A stretch of 64,000 nucleotides of DNA from Jacaranda mimosifolia (GCA_018894105.1 CM032121.1:23901730-23965729), one strand, 5' to 3'. Positions 23,763-36,027 are shown, counted from the first letter of the stretch. Numbers and translations are program-made. The notes: generated by a model not told the origin, from the letters alone.

Positions 23763-23905
23763 TTTTAAGTTCACAGGAGATGAAGTCATCCCAAAAATTG
23801 ATCGCCTCTCCTCCTTTGGTGTTATGTGATAGAACTTGGACATCACTACAGAATGAGGATGTTGCATCACACTAAGACCTGGGTCAAGCAGCAACATAAA
23901 ATTTT
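23763..23905 (-). pseudogene. DCL1: DICER-LIKE 1 pseudo-exon: helicase motifs II-III
   Basis: The frame reads MLLLDPGLSVMQHPHSVVMS, then KFYHITPKEERRSIFGMTSS and PVNLKG. It matches the DCL1 region from the DECH box through motif III (usually FGMTASPVNLKG). The DECHHAV Walker B motif has been replaced by DPGLSVM, so ATPase function is lost. The exon end AAAAG is followed by GCATGT, a GC rather than a GT donor. The intron of about 235 bases to the next exon is retained. Confidence 0.88.
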
Positions 23906-24779
23906 GGTACATGGATTTTGCTAAATGACTATTTTTTAGAGGACTTTTAGTTGTGCTCTGTTTTCTATTTTAAAAATATGTTTTGAAATGCAGTTGCAAT
24001 TCAAACACCAATAGATATATTATACACCATAAATAATTAGCTACTAGGACCATAAAAACATAAGCAAATGTACAATCATAATAACCATTTTTATTATATA
24101 ATGCAGGAGAAAATCATTTAATCATCCAATAAGCAAAATTATGAAAGAATTTTATGGTAATCTTATTTCTTTATAATTCAACATTAATCATCTAAGTCAT
24201 TGAAACAAAATAAAAAGTTAGAAAAAGCAACTAGTTTTTATCAGAAAGGTGACAGAATTGCCTGTATATATGAGTATACATGAGCAAGCACATGCATACA
24301 TATGCCTGTATAAATATCCATGATTGCTGTGAGAGAACAAGTGTAAATTGAATTTTAACATAGAATCTCCTACTCATTGGAAACACCTAACGAACAATAG
24401 CATAGGCTATAGATTTTATATTTTTAAATGAGCATATGCTATTAAACAACGTATATGATATGTAATAGTACATGTGAGCATGAGTGTGCAACATGCATAA
24501 AATAAGCACTATAGCATTAAAACTAAATATTTAATGAGGAAAAAGTTTGTCGAGGGCATGATGGAGAAAATAAAGTTAAACTTCTATTTTGTTATCCTTT
24601 TATTCTATGTATGTAAAAAAAATATTGAACATATAGCTAGAGTGACTGCTTAGATACAGATTCTATGAGAAATATCACTATAAAGGTAGGCCAAATTCAA
24701 TGAAAATTTGGAGTATTCCAAATTTTAATAGATTCAAAAAGCATAGGGAACATATTCCACATGAATATACCTCTGAGTT

Positions 24780-24950
24780 AGAGATCAAAGATGAGATGCA
24801 ATATGAAATGAGAGCTGAGAGATGATGATAAGATGTGATATAAAGAGAAGAGAAATGAGATACTTGGTATGAGAATGAGAAATGAGATGTATGATATGAG
24901 ATTTGAAACATGAGAATAGAGATGGGACATGAGAGATGAGATTTCTTAGA
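24780..24950. repeat. GAGAT/GATGA-rich simple repeat
   Basis: Irregular repeats of GAGATGA, ATGAGA and GATATGAGAT over about 170 bases. The long minus-strand frame at 24678-25019 (SHTSHFSFSY...) is a product of this tract. Confidence 0.75.
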
Positions 24951-25117
24951 GTGCAACTGAGCTTTATCCAACTTTAGAACTTGAAGATACATAGAGTTGT
25001 ATACAATTTCCATCAACATTAATTAGCAAAAAGGTCAAGCAAGCCATCCTAAGAAATCAACAAATCAAGATGAGCATAATCTCTACATACAACAAGATGA
25101 AAATATTTAAGCGACTT

Positions 25118-25169
25118 ACCATATCCCCAAGAGGAGAAACATCACCATATCCCCAAGAGGAGAAACATC
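25118..25169. repeat. 26 bp perfect tandem duplication
   Basis: The unit that starts ACCATATCCCCAAG and ends AGAAACATC occurs twice back to back (25118-25143 and 25144-25169) with no difference, suggesting a recent slippage event. Confidence 0.9.
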
Positions 25170-25230
25170 TTTAAGAGACCCAAGTTGCTCTCCTCTAGAT
25201 TTAAAATTCAATGTAGACATATTATATAAC

Positions 25231-25340
25231 CTTCATACATCTCCTCTTCAGTGATCTTTGGCTGCAGAGGCCTTTTATTGGTATGGTTTTTCTCAATAAT
25301 GATTTGAACGATCCTGTGCAAAAGAAAGTTCTTTCTTCTC
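25231..25340 (-). pseudogene. Exon-like fragment, unidentified
   Basis: Between a TTTACTAG acceptor and a GTTATA donor the open frame reads RRKNFLLHRIVQIIIEKNHT then NKRPLQPKITEEEMYE. Exon-like borders and a charged sequence suggest coding origin, but a second frame is open too and I do not recognise the family. It lies on the same strand as the DCL1 and BPM pieces. Confidence 0.3.
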
Positions 25341-27292
25341 CTAGTAAAGAAAAGATAATCTATTGTTACAACTTCAAACCTTCCAAAAACTGAACTCCTT
25401 AAGCTTATTATCTTTGATGGTACTTGTTTTACATGAGCGAAATAAAACAAAAAAAGAATTCAAACTAAGAAAGGCGATAAACGAGGAGGACTCATCCCTT
25501 ACAACTTAATCTACCCAAACTTTGAAGCAAAAAGCTTATACCAAAATTGTGGCAAATGTCAACTTTTACCAAAATTTATGAAAAGTCAACTTTTTCCAAA
25601 CTTTAGGCAAAATCAATTGTTCACAATAACAGGAATCCCACCATTCTCCATGCAATATACATAGTAGCCATCTCCAAATTGATCCCTGAGCAACAACAAA
25701 TTAAACTAGAGAAAAATTCAGCAGCAAAGATTTTTTAGTAGCATAGATTTTCCGCAGCAAAAGTTTTCAGCAGCAGAATTCTTCAACAGCAGAAATTTTC
25801 AGCAGCAAAAATTTCCAGTAGGAATAGAGTAAAGTCCGTTCTCAGCAATTTGCAAGACTCCGACCATTCCAGTAGCAAAATTATGTACTGCAGTACTTAA
25901 CAAGCCCTGCAATCAGCAAAAGAACACCGTTCCAGCCTTCTCATCACCATCTTTCCATTAAAGCTCCAACTAACCGCCACAACCTTAAACCAGTAGCATT
26001 CAAAGAGTCAAATTTGCTACAATAAAGATGAACAAAAGACATAAAAACAAAGCACATAATGCCGGCAAAAAGACACCAAATATAAGAAATGTGTAAAACA
26101 AGTGATTTCTATGTGTACATGCTATAAAACTAGCAAATACCACACAAAACAAGGCAAAATAACTCTCTTTTGAAGAGTCATCATACCCTCAAACTTCCTC
26201 AAGCAAAAATAAAAAGAAAACACCATAACAAAAGGCTCTACAACACAACAAACATCCCAAGGTCGGGCTCACATCTAGCATAAATTGTCCATACATCTTA
26301 GAAGTTATAAAAACTGTTAGAAAATGATCAAGTATCAACAAGGCACATAACTCATGCTTCAATTCATGCACAAAACTCTATCACAAGTGTAATATCCTCT
26401 GTGTGTGTGCAAAGTCTCACCTCCTAGTTGAGTAAGTAACCTAGACTCAAATGCACCCTCTCGGATTAAGCACTTGTTCATGCCCCCTATAGGTTTGCCT
26501 TTCATCGCACTCTCCACTAATGTAAGTTATGATGATCATGGAATCAATGGGACTTATGAGCTTGTAACGTAAGGCTTGGGTTATGAGGGTAGGAAATTTG
26601 GATAGAATAGCTTAGATATAGCCATAGCACTTCCTCTTTTGTGGTCATGAGTACATCAAGATATAGCATCAAAGACTAACCAACATGCATTTATCCAACT
26701 TCCTTTACAATGAAACTCTTTGTATTTCTTTTCCTCTTTCTCCTTTTTTTCCCCTTTGCCATGCTTAGGCAAATTTTTTTAGTTGGCCCTTACACGATTA
26801 GGCCACTTTTGTACTTTCATGCCTAAGTTTCATGGGATTTTTCTTTCTTTTCACTTTTTTTCCTTGGTTTTTTTCTTTTGAATTTTTCAAGTTTTCATAT
26901 ATATATATCTTATATATGAGATAAAGAATCCCATTATGCATAAAAGCCATAAAACCTTTGTAAAGTATTTAACTTTGCAACAAACCAAAGACACATTAAT
27001 CAGAAAAGAACAAAACCAAGATATGCTAAAACCTATGTGACCAAATTTCTAGAAAGCCCTTTTCTTTCCCATTTATTTTCAGTATTTTTCTTTCCAATCT
27101 CCAGTTCCACATGCTAACAAGAAACAATATCAAAGCATATATAAACATCAAATGTTAAAGAATCTTGCAACAATATCCATAAAGTCAAAAGACAGCAAAA
27201 ATTAGGTTTATAGATATCAACATGCAAAATTAAAGGACCTTGGAACAAAATCCATAAAGTTCAAATATTGCAAAACTTAAGAAGAACTAAAC
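25341..27292. other. Non-coding DNA with short repeats
   Basis: Includes CAGCAG-type repeats (25710-25830). From about 26190 to 26990 runs a T-rich plus-strand stretch, with TA/GT microsatellites, that could be an old LTR but lacks recognisable ends. No gene assigned. Confidence 0.45.
25710..25830. repeat. Degenerate TTTTCAGCAGCAAAA repeat
   Basis: Five or six units of about 20 bases, each with a CAGCAGCA core flanked by A/T runs. Confidence 0.7.
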
Positions 27293-27468
27293 CTCTGGGC
27301 CATAAACATTAAAGAAGGCTTTGGCATTGCCACTGGCATAGGACTTTCCTTCATTATACATTTCTATTTCATCATTTGTAGGACTCATGTTGTGGTAGTA
27401 AGATAAAGAGAAATTGCAATTCTTTATGGCTTGATTGATATCTTGCAAAGCCCTAAAACTTTCTTCGC
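27293..27468 (-). pseudogene. Exon-like fragment, conserved-looking, unidentified
   Basis: After TTTTCTCAAG the frame reads GEESFRALQDINQAIKNCNF, SLSYYHNMSPTNDEIEMYNE, GKSYASGNAKAFFNVYGPE, and ends at GAG followed by GTTTAG. The 176-base open exon with AG/GT borders and rich amino-acid composition looks like a real internal exon. It does not match DCL1 or BPM as I know them and I cannot name the family. No stop occurs inside, so it is the best-preserved gene piece in the window. Whether it belongs with the 25231-25340 fragment is unknown. Confidence 0.5.
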
Positions 27469-28134
27469 CTTGAGAAAAACAATAATAGGTAAATGGCACA
27501 TTAGCTAAATTTCACCAACTCGTAAAATTTTGTCCGGCGTCATTTGAGCACCACCAGAATTCTTCCTCCCATGTAAATAGGGTTATCTTGAATAAAAAAT
27601 TGTACCATGTGCTAGTGATTTGTGAATCACAAAAGCAAATATTCTCTCTCTTTCTTTCTTAGTTCAAGAATTCAAAGATTCAAACAGAATGTTGCAAATT
27701 GGCACTGCTTCAATTAAGAGCTATCAAACTCAAAGAGAATCCTTGCAAATTTTAATGAATTTTTGAAGCAAGAAAAGAACTGAGAGAGATGAAGAAACAC
27801 TGAAGATGATGATGAGAGAGAGAAGAAGAAGAAGAAGAAGAGACATACAAGCTAAGCATTTTCTGATCGTTTTTCAAATTTGAAAAATAAATCATGCAAT
27901 TAACTCTACAATAAACCATAGTCATGCTCTAATAGCCAGTTGGAAATATTTTTTAATTTTTTTCTGTTTTCAATATTTTGGAAAATTAAAAAATTAATTA
28001 TAATTTTTAATACAATAAAAAAATATATTGTATTCAAATGTTTGTCTAAAATATATTAAGATAGGTATCTGATTAAAATTTTAGGTGATTTATATTTTTA
28101 TATTTAAAAAAATATTTCTTTAGAATATATATTT
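27469..28134. other. Non-coding DNA with GAA microsatellite
   Basis: No gene. A (GA)n(GAA)n tract lies at 27810-27843. The last 5 bases (28130-28134, TATTT) are the target duplication of the solo LTR. Confidence 0.6.
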
Positions 28135-31045
28135 TGTAACGCTGCCACTTACAATAGCACCGGGCTGAGGTGCCGCTCAATTCAATCTTAAATTAAACCT
28201 AAAATACAAATCAATAGGCCCATAATCAAACATTTCAAACTTATCAGAAATAGCAGCGGATTCCAACTTAAATAAACCTGTAACATATAGCACATATAGT
28301 AAATACATGCCACATAATCTCAAATTCAACTTATCAGAAGCAGTAGAATTTTAAACTTAACAGACTCGTCAACCCACTAGGTACATGCTATGATTCACAT
28401 TCTTACATAACAAAATATTTACCTTCCTTAAGTCGTCCACATCAACATGACATATTATAGCGTCTTGAGTCCATGCTTAGCAATCAGATGATTTCCATAT
28501 ACATTCAACACCTGATCTACTACAAAATGTTTCATGTCCTGCCTGGAGTCTAATCCTTCACTTAATTCCTATATGAGAGAATCAAAATAAACGGGGGGTA
28601 AGTCCGAAGGACTTAGTGAGGGATAATTGTAAACATAATAGAAGGAATCTATTGAGGGAGAGTCAACTCAACAGACTATAATTCAATAGTCAAGCAAAAA
28701 CATATCATAATACGGACAGGCAATCAAGAAATAATCGATCAATCAGAAATCAGTCAAACAATCAGATAAGATCAATCTATTCAATCCAACAGATCATATC
28801 AAAGCAATCATATCAGTTCTTTATTTCTGTCATTCCGAAATAACGACGCATCCCGCTTTATAGCTAGAAACAACATATCGGATCGACCTAAGCTTAACAA
28901 CTGGGATCAACATAACAGATTATCTCGAGCTTAACAGCTAGGATTAACATAACGGACAGTCAAATAATAAATCGAACAGATAACAAATAGTCGGATAATA
29001 GATCGAACAAATAACAGACACAAGTTCTAGGCGATCAGATAATAGATTGAACAGATAACAGACAAGATGTTCTTGACTAAAACGGACAAATAACAGAATC
29101 AATCAAAAGATAACCCTCACAGGGGTATACATGTCAATTAACAGATAACAAGCAGACTCTGAACAAATTCACAGATTTTAATAAACATAGTTCAGTACGG
29201 TATAGAAACAGAAAACCCTCATAGTGTTTTATCCCAATAATAGATAATTGAAAGAAGTGCCAGGTTGGCAAACCCTCACAGGGTCATTCTATAAAAAGAG
29301 ATATGTATAAGCAAGGCCAAAATGACAGACCCTCACAGAGTATACAAAAATAAACACCCAGGAGGTGAGACACTCATAGGGGTTTCGAAACGAATATCAA
29401 ATAAGGTATACAAAACAAGAACGAAAGCGGTAGACCCTTACCTCTATGGTCCGAGAAAATTGCAACCACAATCGGCAATCTATTAGTGTATGGGACCTGC
29501 TTCTATGCCACCTAACCAAAGGAATAAGTTCACAATTAAATCTTTATTCAACCTCGATAACCTTCAATAATTACAATCTTACTATTAACAGTTCTAAAAT
29601 CGAGAGCTATTCTCCAATATTAATATAGTACTAATAAAAGCCATAATCCAGTCCTTATTTATATAGTTAACCTCGTATCATATCCTAAATCAACAATAAC
29701 AAGCCAATTAGCTTAATAACCCAATTATTGCCATTTAGGTCCCAAATTCATAAAATTAGGTTTTTCTCTTTCCAATTAACTCGATAATCCCCAACATTTC
29801 CATAAAATAGCACAATCCAAGTTTATTGAACTTATACTGGCACATGCTTATACCAAGTATTAGTCCATAACATCTTAAATTACCCAATTATCAATTCTCG
29901 AGTTCCAATTTCATAAAATCATAGATTATTCGCTTAATAAACTTAATTAATCCTAACATTACATAAAATAATACAGATCCGAGCCTACTGACTACACTAT
30001 AGTCCATGCATGGGGAAAAATATTACATTATTATACCAACATCTTCATTCTTAACATAATACAAGATCTGGCAAGGAATAAATGGTACATCGCATGTATA
30101 TATATATCCAACTCCAATTATTACCCACGATTAGCTCAATTGGACCTCGGATTCACAAACTAAGATCACCACCACGATTATCGCGACGAGCTGGAGAAAT
30201 TATCCACAGACTGCCGCCATGTTGCCACCGCTGGAAAATGCCAAAACCACCACTAAACTGAACCTTTCAGCTCAACCAAGCAAATGCCCAAATCAATTTT
30301 ACCAAATTCCATCGAATTGAAGCTCAATTAGAGCTTCGATCATCTTTCACCACCATATCGTCACGCGGTACTCTCCAAATTCCATTGACGGCGCCAGACC
30401 AAAACCAAATCCAAGGCTATCGTGATGTTCCCTGAGCTAAGCTCTACCAAAACCACCCTTGGTCCGCTGTGAAACATCTCTGGGAAAAGAAACTCACCAA
30501 TCACCGCCGTGAGCTCATCTCGGCCTTCATTTTTCGGCCATTTCACCAGTGGTTTTGGAAAGAAATTAGTATGGTTGTGTTCCTTGTGAGGAGAGGAGGA
30601 GAATGGTACCAAATTTTGAGGGCTTTCCATCGCCGGTAGAGATTGCCGGAAAAGAGAGAAAAATGGGAAAAAGAGAGGAAGAAAATAGGGTCAAATGTGA
30701 AAATGTGGTATTTATAGAGACCTCTTTCTGAAATTTCCAAATTGACCCCTAAATTCTGCCTAGCTTTCAATTGAGTCCTCTAAGGATTCCATAGCCTTCA
30801 ATTCGATCCCAAGACAATGTGGGTGCATGACATTGGCCCTTTGACCAAGAAATCATTCCATGCAAACCCTAAGACTTTTAAAATGATCCAATCAAGTTTC
30901 TAAAAATTACAAATTTACCCTAAAACTTTCAAAATTCTTGCAATTAAGTCTTTTCTATTATTTTTCGAGCCCTAAAATCCGACCAATCAATATCTTGAAT
31001 TCTAAATCCTTATTTTTCAAAATTCTGAATTTTAGGGGTGTTACA
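28135..31045 (-). mobile_element. Solo LTR of a Ty3/Gypsy element (2911 bp)
   Basis: On the minus strand it starts TGTAACACCCCTAAAATTCA, the same 20 bases as the plus-strand solo LTR at 8661, and ends GGCAGCGTTACA. The flanking pentamers 28130-28134 and 31046-31050 are both TATTT. No internal retrotransposon coding is present. Further similarity to 8661-11999 runs through the element, including the AACCCTCACAGGGT-type blocks. Short repeats built on AATAGATCGAACA and AGATAACAGAC occur near 28960-29090. Apparent minus-strand frames at 30361-30770 lie within the LTR and resemble no known protein. Confidence 0.92.
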
Positions 31046-31489
31046 TATTTTATTCATTTTAAAATGATAATGGATACTTTATATCAAATTAAATTTGAAT
31101 TTAATTGATGTGATAATAAAATAATAAAAATAAGTCTAAAAAAATTGAAAATAAAAATCAAAAATATTTTCAGTAAATTGTGTATCAATTAACAATATTT
31201 AATTTTCAAATAGTAACTAAAATAAAAAAAAGGTTTGAAAATAAAAACAAATGGGAATAAGTTAGCTAGAGAAAATGTTGCAAGATGCCACTCAAGCCTA
31301 TCAATGAAGGAGTAACATTCAATTTAAATTCATATTTAAAAGTACTCAATATTAAAATTTATATCTATTCTAGCTAAAATCCATCCGCAATGTTCTAATT
31401 CATTCCCCCCAACCCAATCATACACCAGGAAAATAAAACCAAACACATTTGAGTTGTTTTTGTGGGATGCCCAAAATACCCATATTCTC
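31046..31489. other. AT-rich non-coding DNA
   Basis: Continuation of the DNA into which the solo LTR inserted. No gene recognised. Confidence 0.6.
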
Positions 31490-31492
31490 TAA

Positions 31493-31933
31493 GGGCACGT
31501 TTGATTTGTGAGATTAGGCTAGATAAGAGATTATAATCTAGCCTAATCTATTGTTTGATGTGTGAAATTACACAAGCAGGCAGGCCCATATTTTGTGCTA
31601 ATCCGCTACTGTAGCTGCAATAAGGGTGGATTATAGTCTTGTCCTTAGGGGTGTGATTATAATCGCACTTCCCCAACTAAAAATTTGTTCCCGCTTTTAC
31701 TCTCCTTTTTTATTATTTTTTAATATTATCTCTTTACTAGTTTGAGGATAAATTCATCATTTATACACCTAATCTCACACATCAAACATACATCAATGAT
31801 TATGGTAGATTATAGTTACATCTAATTGTAAGACCAATCTTATATATCAAATAAACTAATATACTATTTGATCTCATCCTATCTCCTTCTATTCAAATCT
31901 CCGCTATAATTACATTCTAAATTAAACATGCTT
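31493..31933. mobile_element. Tourist-like (PIF/Harbinger) MITE, 441 bp
   Basis: Left end GGGCACGTTTGATTTG and, on the other strand, right end AAGCATGTTTAATTTAG form imperfect terminal inverted repeats. TAA flanks both sides (31490-31492 and 31934-31936), the 3 bp duplication typical of PIF/Harbinger elements. There is no coding capacity, and internal sequence near both ends mentions similar TAGATTATA motifs. Superfamily assignment rests on the end sequence and duplication length. Confidence 0.7.
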
Positions 31934-31973
31934 TAAACAAATTAGTTATTGTTGTTATATATAAATCTTGATG

Positions 31974-32650
31974 CACGTGGCTATAGTTCTCAAGTGCGTA
32001 CAAGGCCTTTTTTTCTTTTTCTTTTTTTTTTTTTTCATTTTTCATGATGTAAAATGGTTTGGTTTATTGTTTCAATTGCTACTATTCATCGAGTTTAGTT
32101 AAGTGGGCTTGATAATTTGAACTTGGTTACTTAATTGTCTAAGGATGGTTGCTACAGTAAGGTCGGTGTGGACTCAAGTATGTGTCAGAAGGAAATTATT
32201 ATTGAGAGCGTATTTACAGCTTAACTCTTTTCTTCTCTTCACGTACAGAAATTTGTGCTCATATCAGAAGAAAAACAAGGGAACATTGTTGTGTCTTTGT
32301 GAATTTTTCTTTTAGGTAATTTTTTCTTTCTTTATTTTGCATGTATTCTTTCTAAATGTAGTGCCTTAACTATTATTTTATTTTCTGTTTAGCCTTTGGG
32401 TAGCCTACAGCTGGCGTTGTTTATTTACTTACATGCTTTTGATTTTTATTTTCTATATACTACGCATTTTTCTTTTTTTAGTGTCTATTTTCTTCAAATG
32501 TCATGCGTGCAAAGTAGATTTATTTGAGTACCCAAATATTTGGTCACTTGACCACTTTGAGTTGTTAAAGAGTAAAGTTTGATATTTTTTAGGTTTTCAG
32601 CATGAAAAAGTAGATTTTTCTTTCTTCTTGTGGTTAAGTACCTCATTCTA
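31974..32650 (+). repeat. Long direct repeat, copy 1
   Basis: Blocks such as TTTCAATTGCTACTATTCAT, CTAAGGATGGTTGCTACA, TTTCTGTTTAGCCTTTGGGT and GTTGTTAAAGAGTAAAGTTT recur in the same order at 36028-37170. Noncoding; divergence is moderate. Confidence 0.8.
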
Positions 32651-35600
32651 TATATAGAGTCTTCTTTCTTTTTTTAAATAATATTGGGCTATAAAGTCCT
32701 GCAGAATTATGAGCTTGATATCATGGAATATTACTGAAATTACTAATTACAAGAGTATTTGTAAAACTTGTTGTTATGTCCAATTTTTTATGCTTGAAGT
32801 GGCTTCCACTTGATGAATGTTCCATAGCCATAACAACTTGATGGTTTGCTTTTAATGTTTCTTAACCATGTCCCCTTCAAACACAGAAGCAAGATATCTT
32901 TATTGGACATGTGAGAGTTGATCTACATTATCCTCTTCTCACATGCCATTTGATGAGATTATAAGACATTCTAGTGTCTTCCCAAGACATTGGACCAAAG
33001 GGAATGAGCTGTCAGACATGAGTTAGCCTTTATTTTGATCAAGAAAAATTTGGAAACTCTTAGTATTTGCTTAAATATGTAACTATATGTTGAATTATTT
33101 TGATGCGGGTAGTTTCAACTTATCTATTTGCTGGAGTACCAACTTGGAGTAGTCTACGGTGCAATTTTGATTGTACATACATCATGTGAGGAATGTACAA
33201 ATGTACTTAATTTAAGCCGTTTGATTTTAAATGTAAAACCACAACCTTTTATTTTAGTGATTACTTGGCAACGTAATATGTACATTTAACTTGTTACTTG
33301 TACGACTAGTTAATGGTTGATCATAACCATATGTTAATGGTTCATTGTGTTAAAAAAGTGACTACTAATAGTGAAATTTTAATTAAAAACTTATTTAATT
33401 TAATCAAATGAAAAAATTACTTTTTTATCCCATAATTTAATTCACTGTTAATCCCAAACTCATAGTATTAAATATTTAGTCTAAATTTTATAAAATTTTA
33501 ACAAATTTTAGTCTTTCGTTCAATTGGACGTTTAAAATTTTGATGGAAATCATTATTTATTTATGTAAAAATTACTAAACTTAATCTATACATGAAAAGA
33601 CCCACAGAATATGAAATATCCATTTAATCCTCACTAAAATATTAAAAAAAATAAAAATACCAAAATTTAAATATCACAAAAACCCTCCACAAAAAATATT
33701 TTAAAATAATATATATTTACATATATGTGAATATATATACATATCTAATATTATATATATAACTAGATGCATATATATAAATGTGTATATATAAACCCCA
33801 TCCCACCCCCAACCACCACCCAAATCAGATTATAAATGTGTATATATAATAACTAGATCTGGCCATGATCGAGCAGTTGACCAACTATGGGCTAGTGGTA
33901 GGAAATGGGCGGGTGGGAAGGTATGATAGGAGTCGTGGGATGGTGGGGGTTGGGGGGCTTGTGGGGTTAGCGGCTGGGGGGAAGATTGACTCTTTTTTTT
34001 TTTTGTTTTTTGTTTTAATTTTTTACTTATTCATTTTTAATTAAATATTATTTACTCAAAGTATCTTAAATACATCTATATTTTATATATTATTAAGTAT
34101 TAATCCAAAATAATTATTTTTACTTATATTACTTATTTAAAATTTATTAAATTATATTGGTCGGATGATAGTATTTGATTTTATATTTATTCTTAAAATT
34201 TTTATTTTTGTTAATAAATAAGATAATTATATTTAATTATATATATTTATTATTTTAATATTATAATATATAATATTCAAAATTATAAAATTATATTATT
34301 TAATATAATAGATTTTTTTAAAAATATTTTTATACTATTTTTTTAAATATTTACCAAGTACTTAATGTACTAAAATTTTAAAATACGAACCAACAACTTG
34401 TAAAATTAACGATAACCTGTCGTAAAAAGACACATGTCATTTAGTTTAATGATACCTCATATGAGGTAAATACTAGCATATCTCACCATAGACATGCCCT
34501 ACCAACTTAATTTGGCTTTGATGCTGTTAAACTTTTTGTCTTTTTTATCTGCTGATTGTGAATATTTTTTGTTTAAGGGTGCTTGCAACTTTTACTCTTC
34601 ATCTTTAGGTTCGAGTAAAGAAGGCTGTGTACAGTAGCCAACTCTTTCTTCATTCAAGTTTGTTAAGGTTTGTAGTGCCTGTTTCTTACTTTCTCAAGCT
34701 ATATTAGATATTTTTTTCTCATATTATGAGTTTTTAGTTCTTGTCTTTACCTCAATTCCAAAACACTTTGGTAATTTGGGGTCTTTACAATGATTCAAAA
34801 TATATTTTTTCATCTTCCCGCACTTTTTCCCCTCCAACACTCTGCACAAATATCCCCTAATTTTAGCATGGTTGAACTAACAAGTTTGATGAGATTAAGT
34901 TTATTTTTACTATTATTTTAGTAAAGAAATGTCTAACTGCAAATTTCTAGCTTTTTCTAGAGGTGTTTGAATCGGTGAACGCTAAATCGCTTATTATGAA
35001 AGAAGGGACATTTTTTTGTTTTAATATATTCTTAGGGGTAGAATCTACTATGGTGAGGCTTCTGCAAAGTGGTTCTTTTCTCAAATGCTCTTTGTTTCCG
35101 TAGTTCCAGGTTGTTGTTTTTATTTTTTTTCCATCTTTTTCTTCAGCACTTTATTCTCTGCCATATTCTTTGTTTCCTATTGGAGGATGGACTTCCCTAC
35201 GAGAAAAGAGGAGCATTTGAGACTAAAGCATGCAATGTATAAATATTTTGCCAAGACCACATTTGCTCTATTCTTACATGAAGCCATATAAGCAAGTGGT
35301 CATTCTTTGTGTGTCCTATGTTTCTTTCCCTGTATCTTGGAAGTGCTTTCTGTATTCAAAATTTAGAATTGGGGTTTTAGGAAAAGATATCTTGATGTTT
35401 ATAAATGATGATTTTATCTTTATATATCATACTACTGTGGCATGAAAGATGGGACCACTTGATCTACGTACATCTCCAATTTAGCTCAGTTATGGTTTCA
35501 ATTCTATTCTTGTCATATAATTGTTACTCAGTTAAACTCTATGGTTTGGAGTAGACTACCAAATAAAGTTTTGTCATTCTTACCAAGCTTTTTCAAATAA

Positions 35601-36027
35601 AATATCAGGTGTTTTGGTTTTCTCAAAGAAGGTTTAGAATTAAAGGTGTTTCCATAACTACTATAATTTTGAAATGACCATCTAAAAATTTCTCTATTTT
35701 TCAGGTTTGGGATCTATCAAGGCAGTCAATAACTTGTAATTTACAGTTGAAATAAAATGTAATTGCTTTTTCTATAATCAATGGCTCCTTGTATAATACT
35801 GATATGAATGTCAGTATGGTGCTACACACCACTACAGGGATTGCTATTGATTGTGCTACATGACACTTGTTTCTCTTCTATTGTAGGTATCTTGGTGATG
35901 AATATGGATTAATATCCTGAAGTATGATCTAGACAGTAGACAGGTTCAATGGTTGCATTATAAACTATCTTTAGATTCTCTTGTTGGTGATTTTGTTAAG
36001 AGTCATAAATATTGCTTAAATAAAGGC
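32651..36027. other. AT-rich non-coding DNA
   Basis: No gene could be assigned. Features seen are TA-rich microsatellites at about 33700-33850, a G-rich patch near 33900-33980, and long A/T runs. Short open frames near 35.1-35.4 kb are T-rich and lack protein-like composition. Confidence 0.5.

Larger units (their letters stand above)
23906..25230. other. Non-coding DNA upstream of the DCL1 helicase remnant
   Basis: No N-terminal DCL1 helicase exons were found. It contains the GAGAT-rich tract (24780-24950) and a 26 bp tandem duplication (25118-25169). Confidence 0.5.

Noticed and set aside
24678..25019. 113-codon minus-strand frame rich in Ser, His and Tyr
   Set aside because: It comes from the GAGAT-rich simple repeat.
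30361..30770. Overlapping minus-strand frames of 75-89 codons
   Set aside because: They lie inside the solo LTR, match nothing known and have no counterpart frame in the related LTR at 8661.
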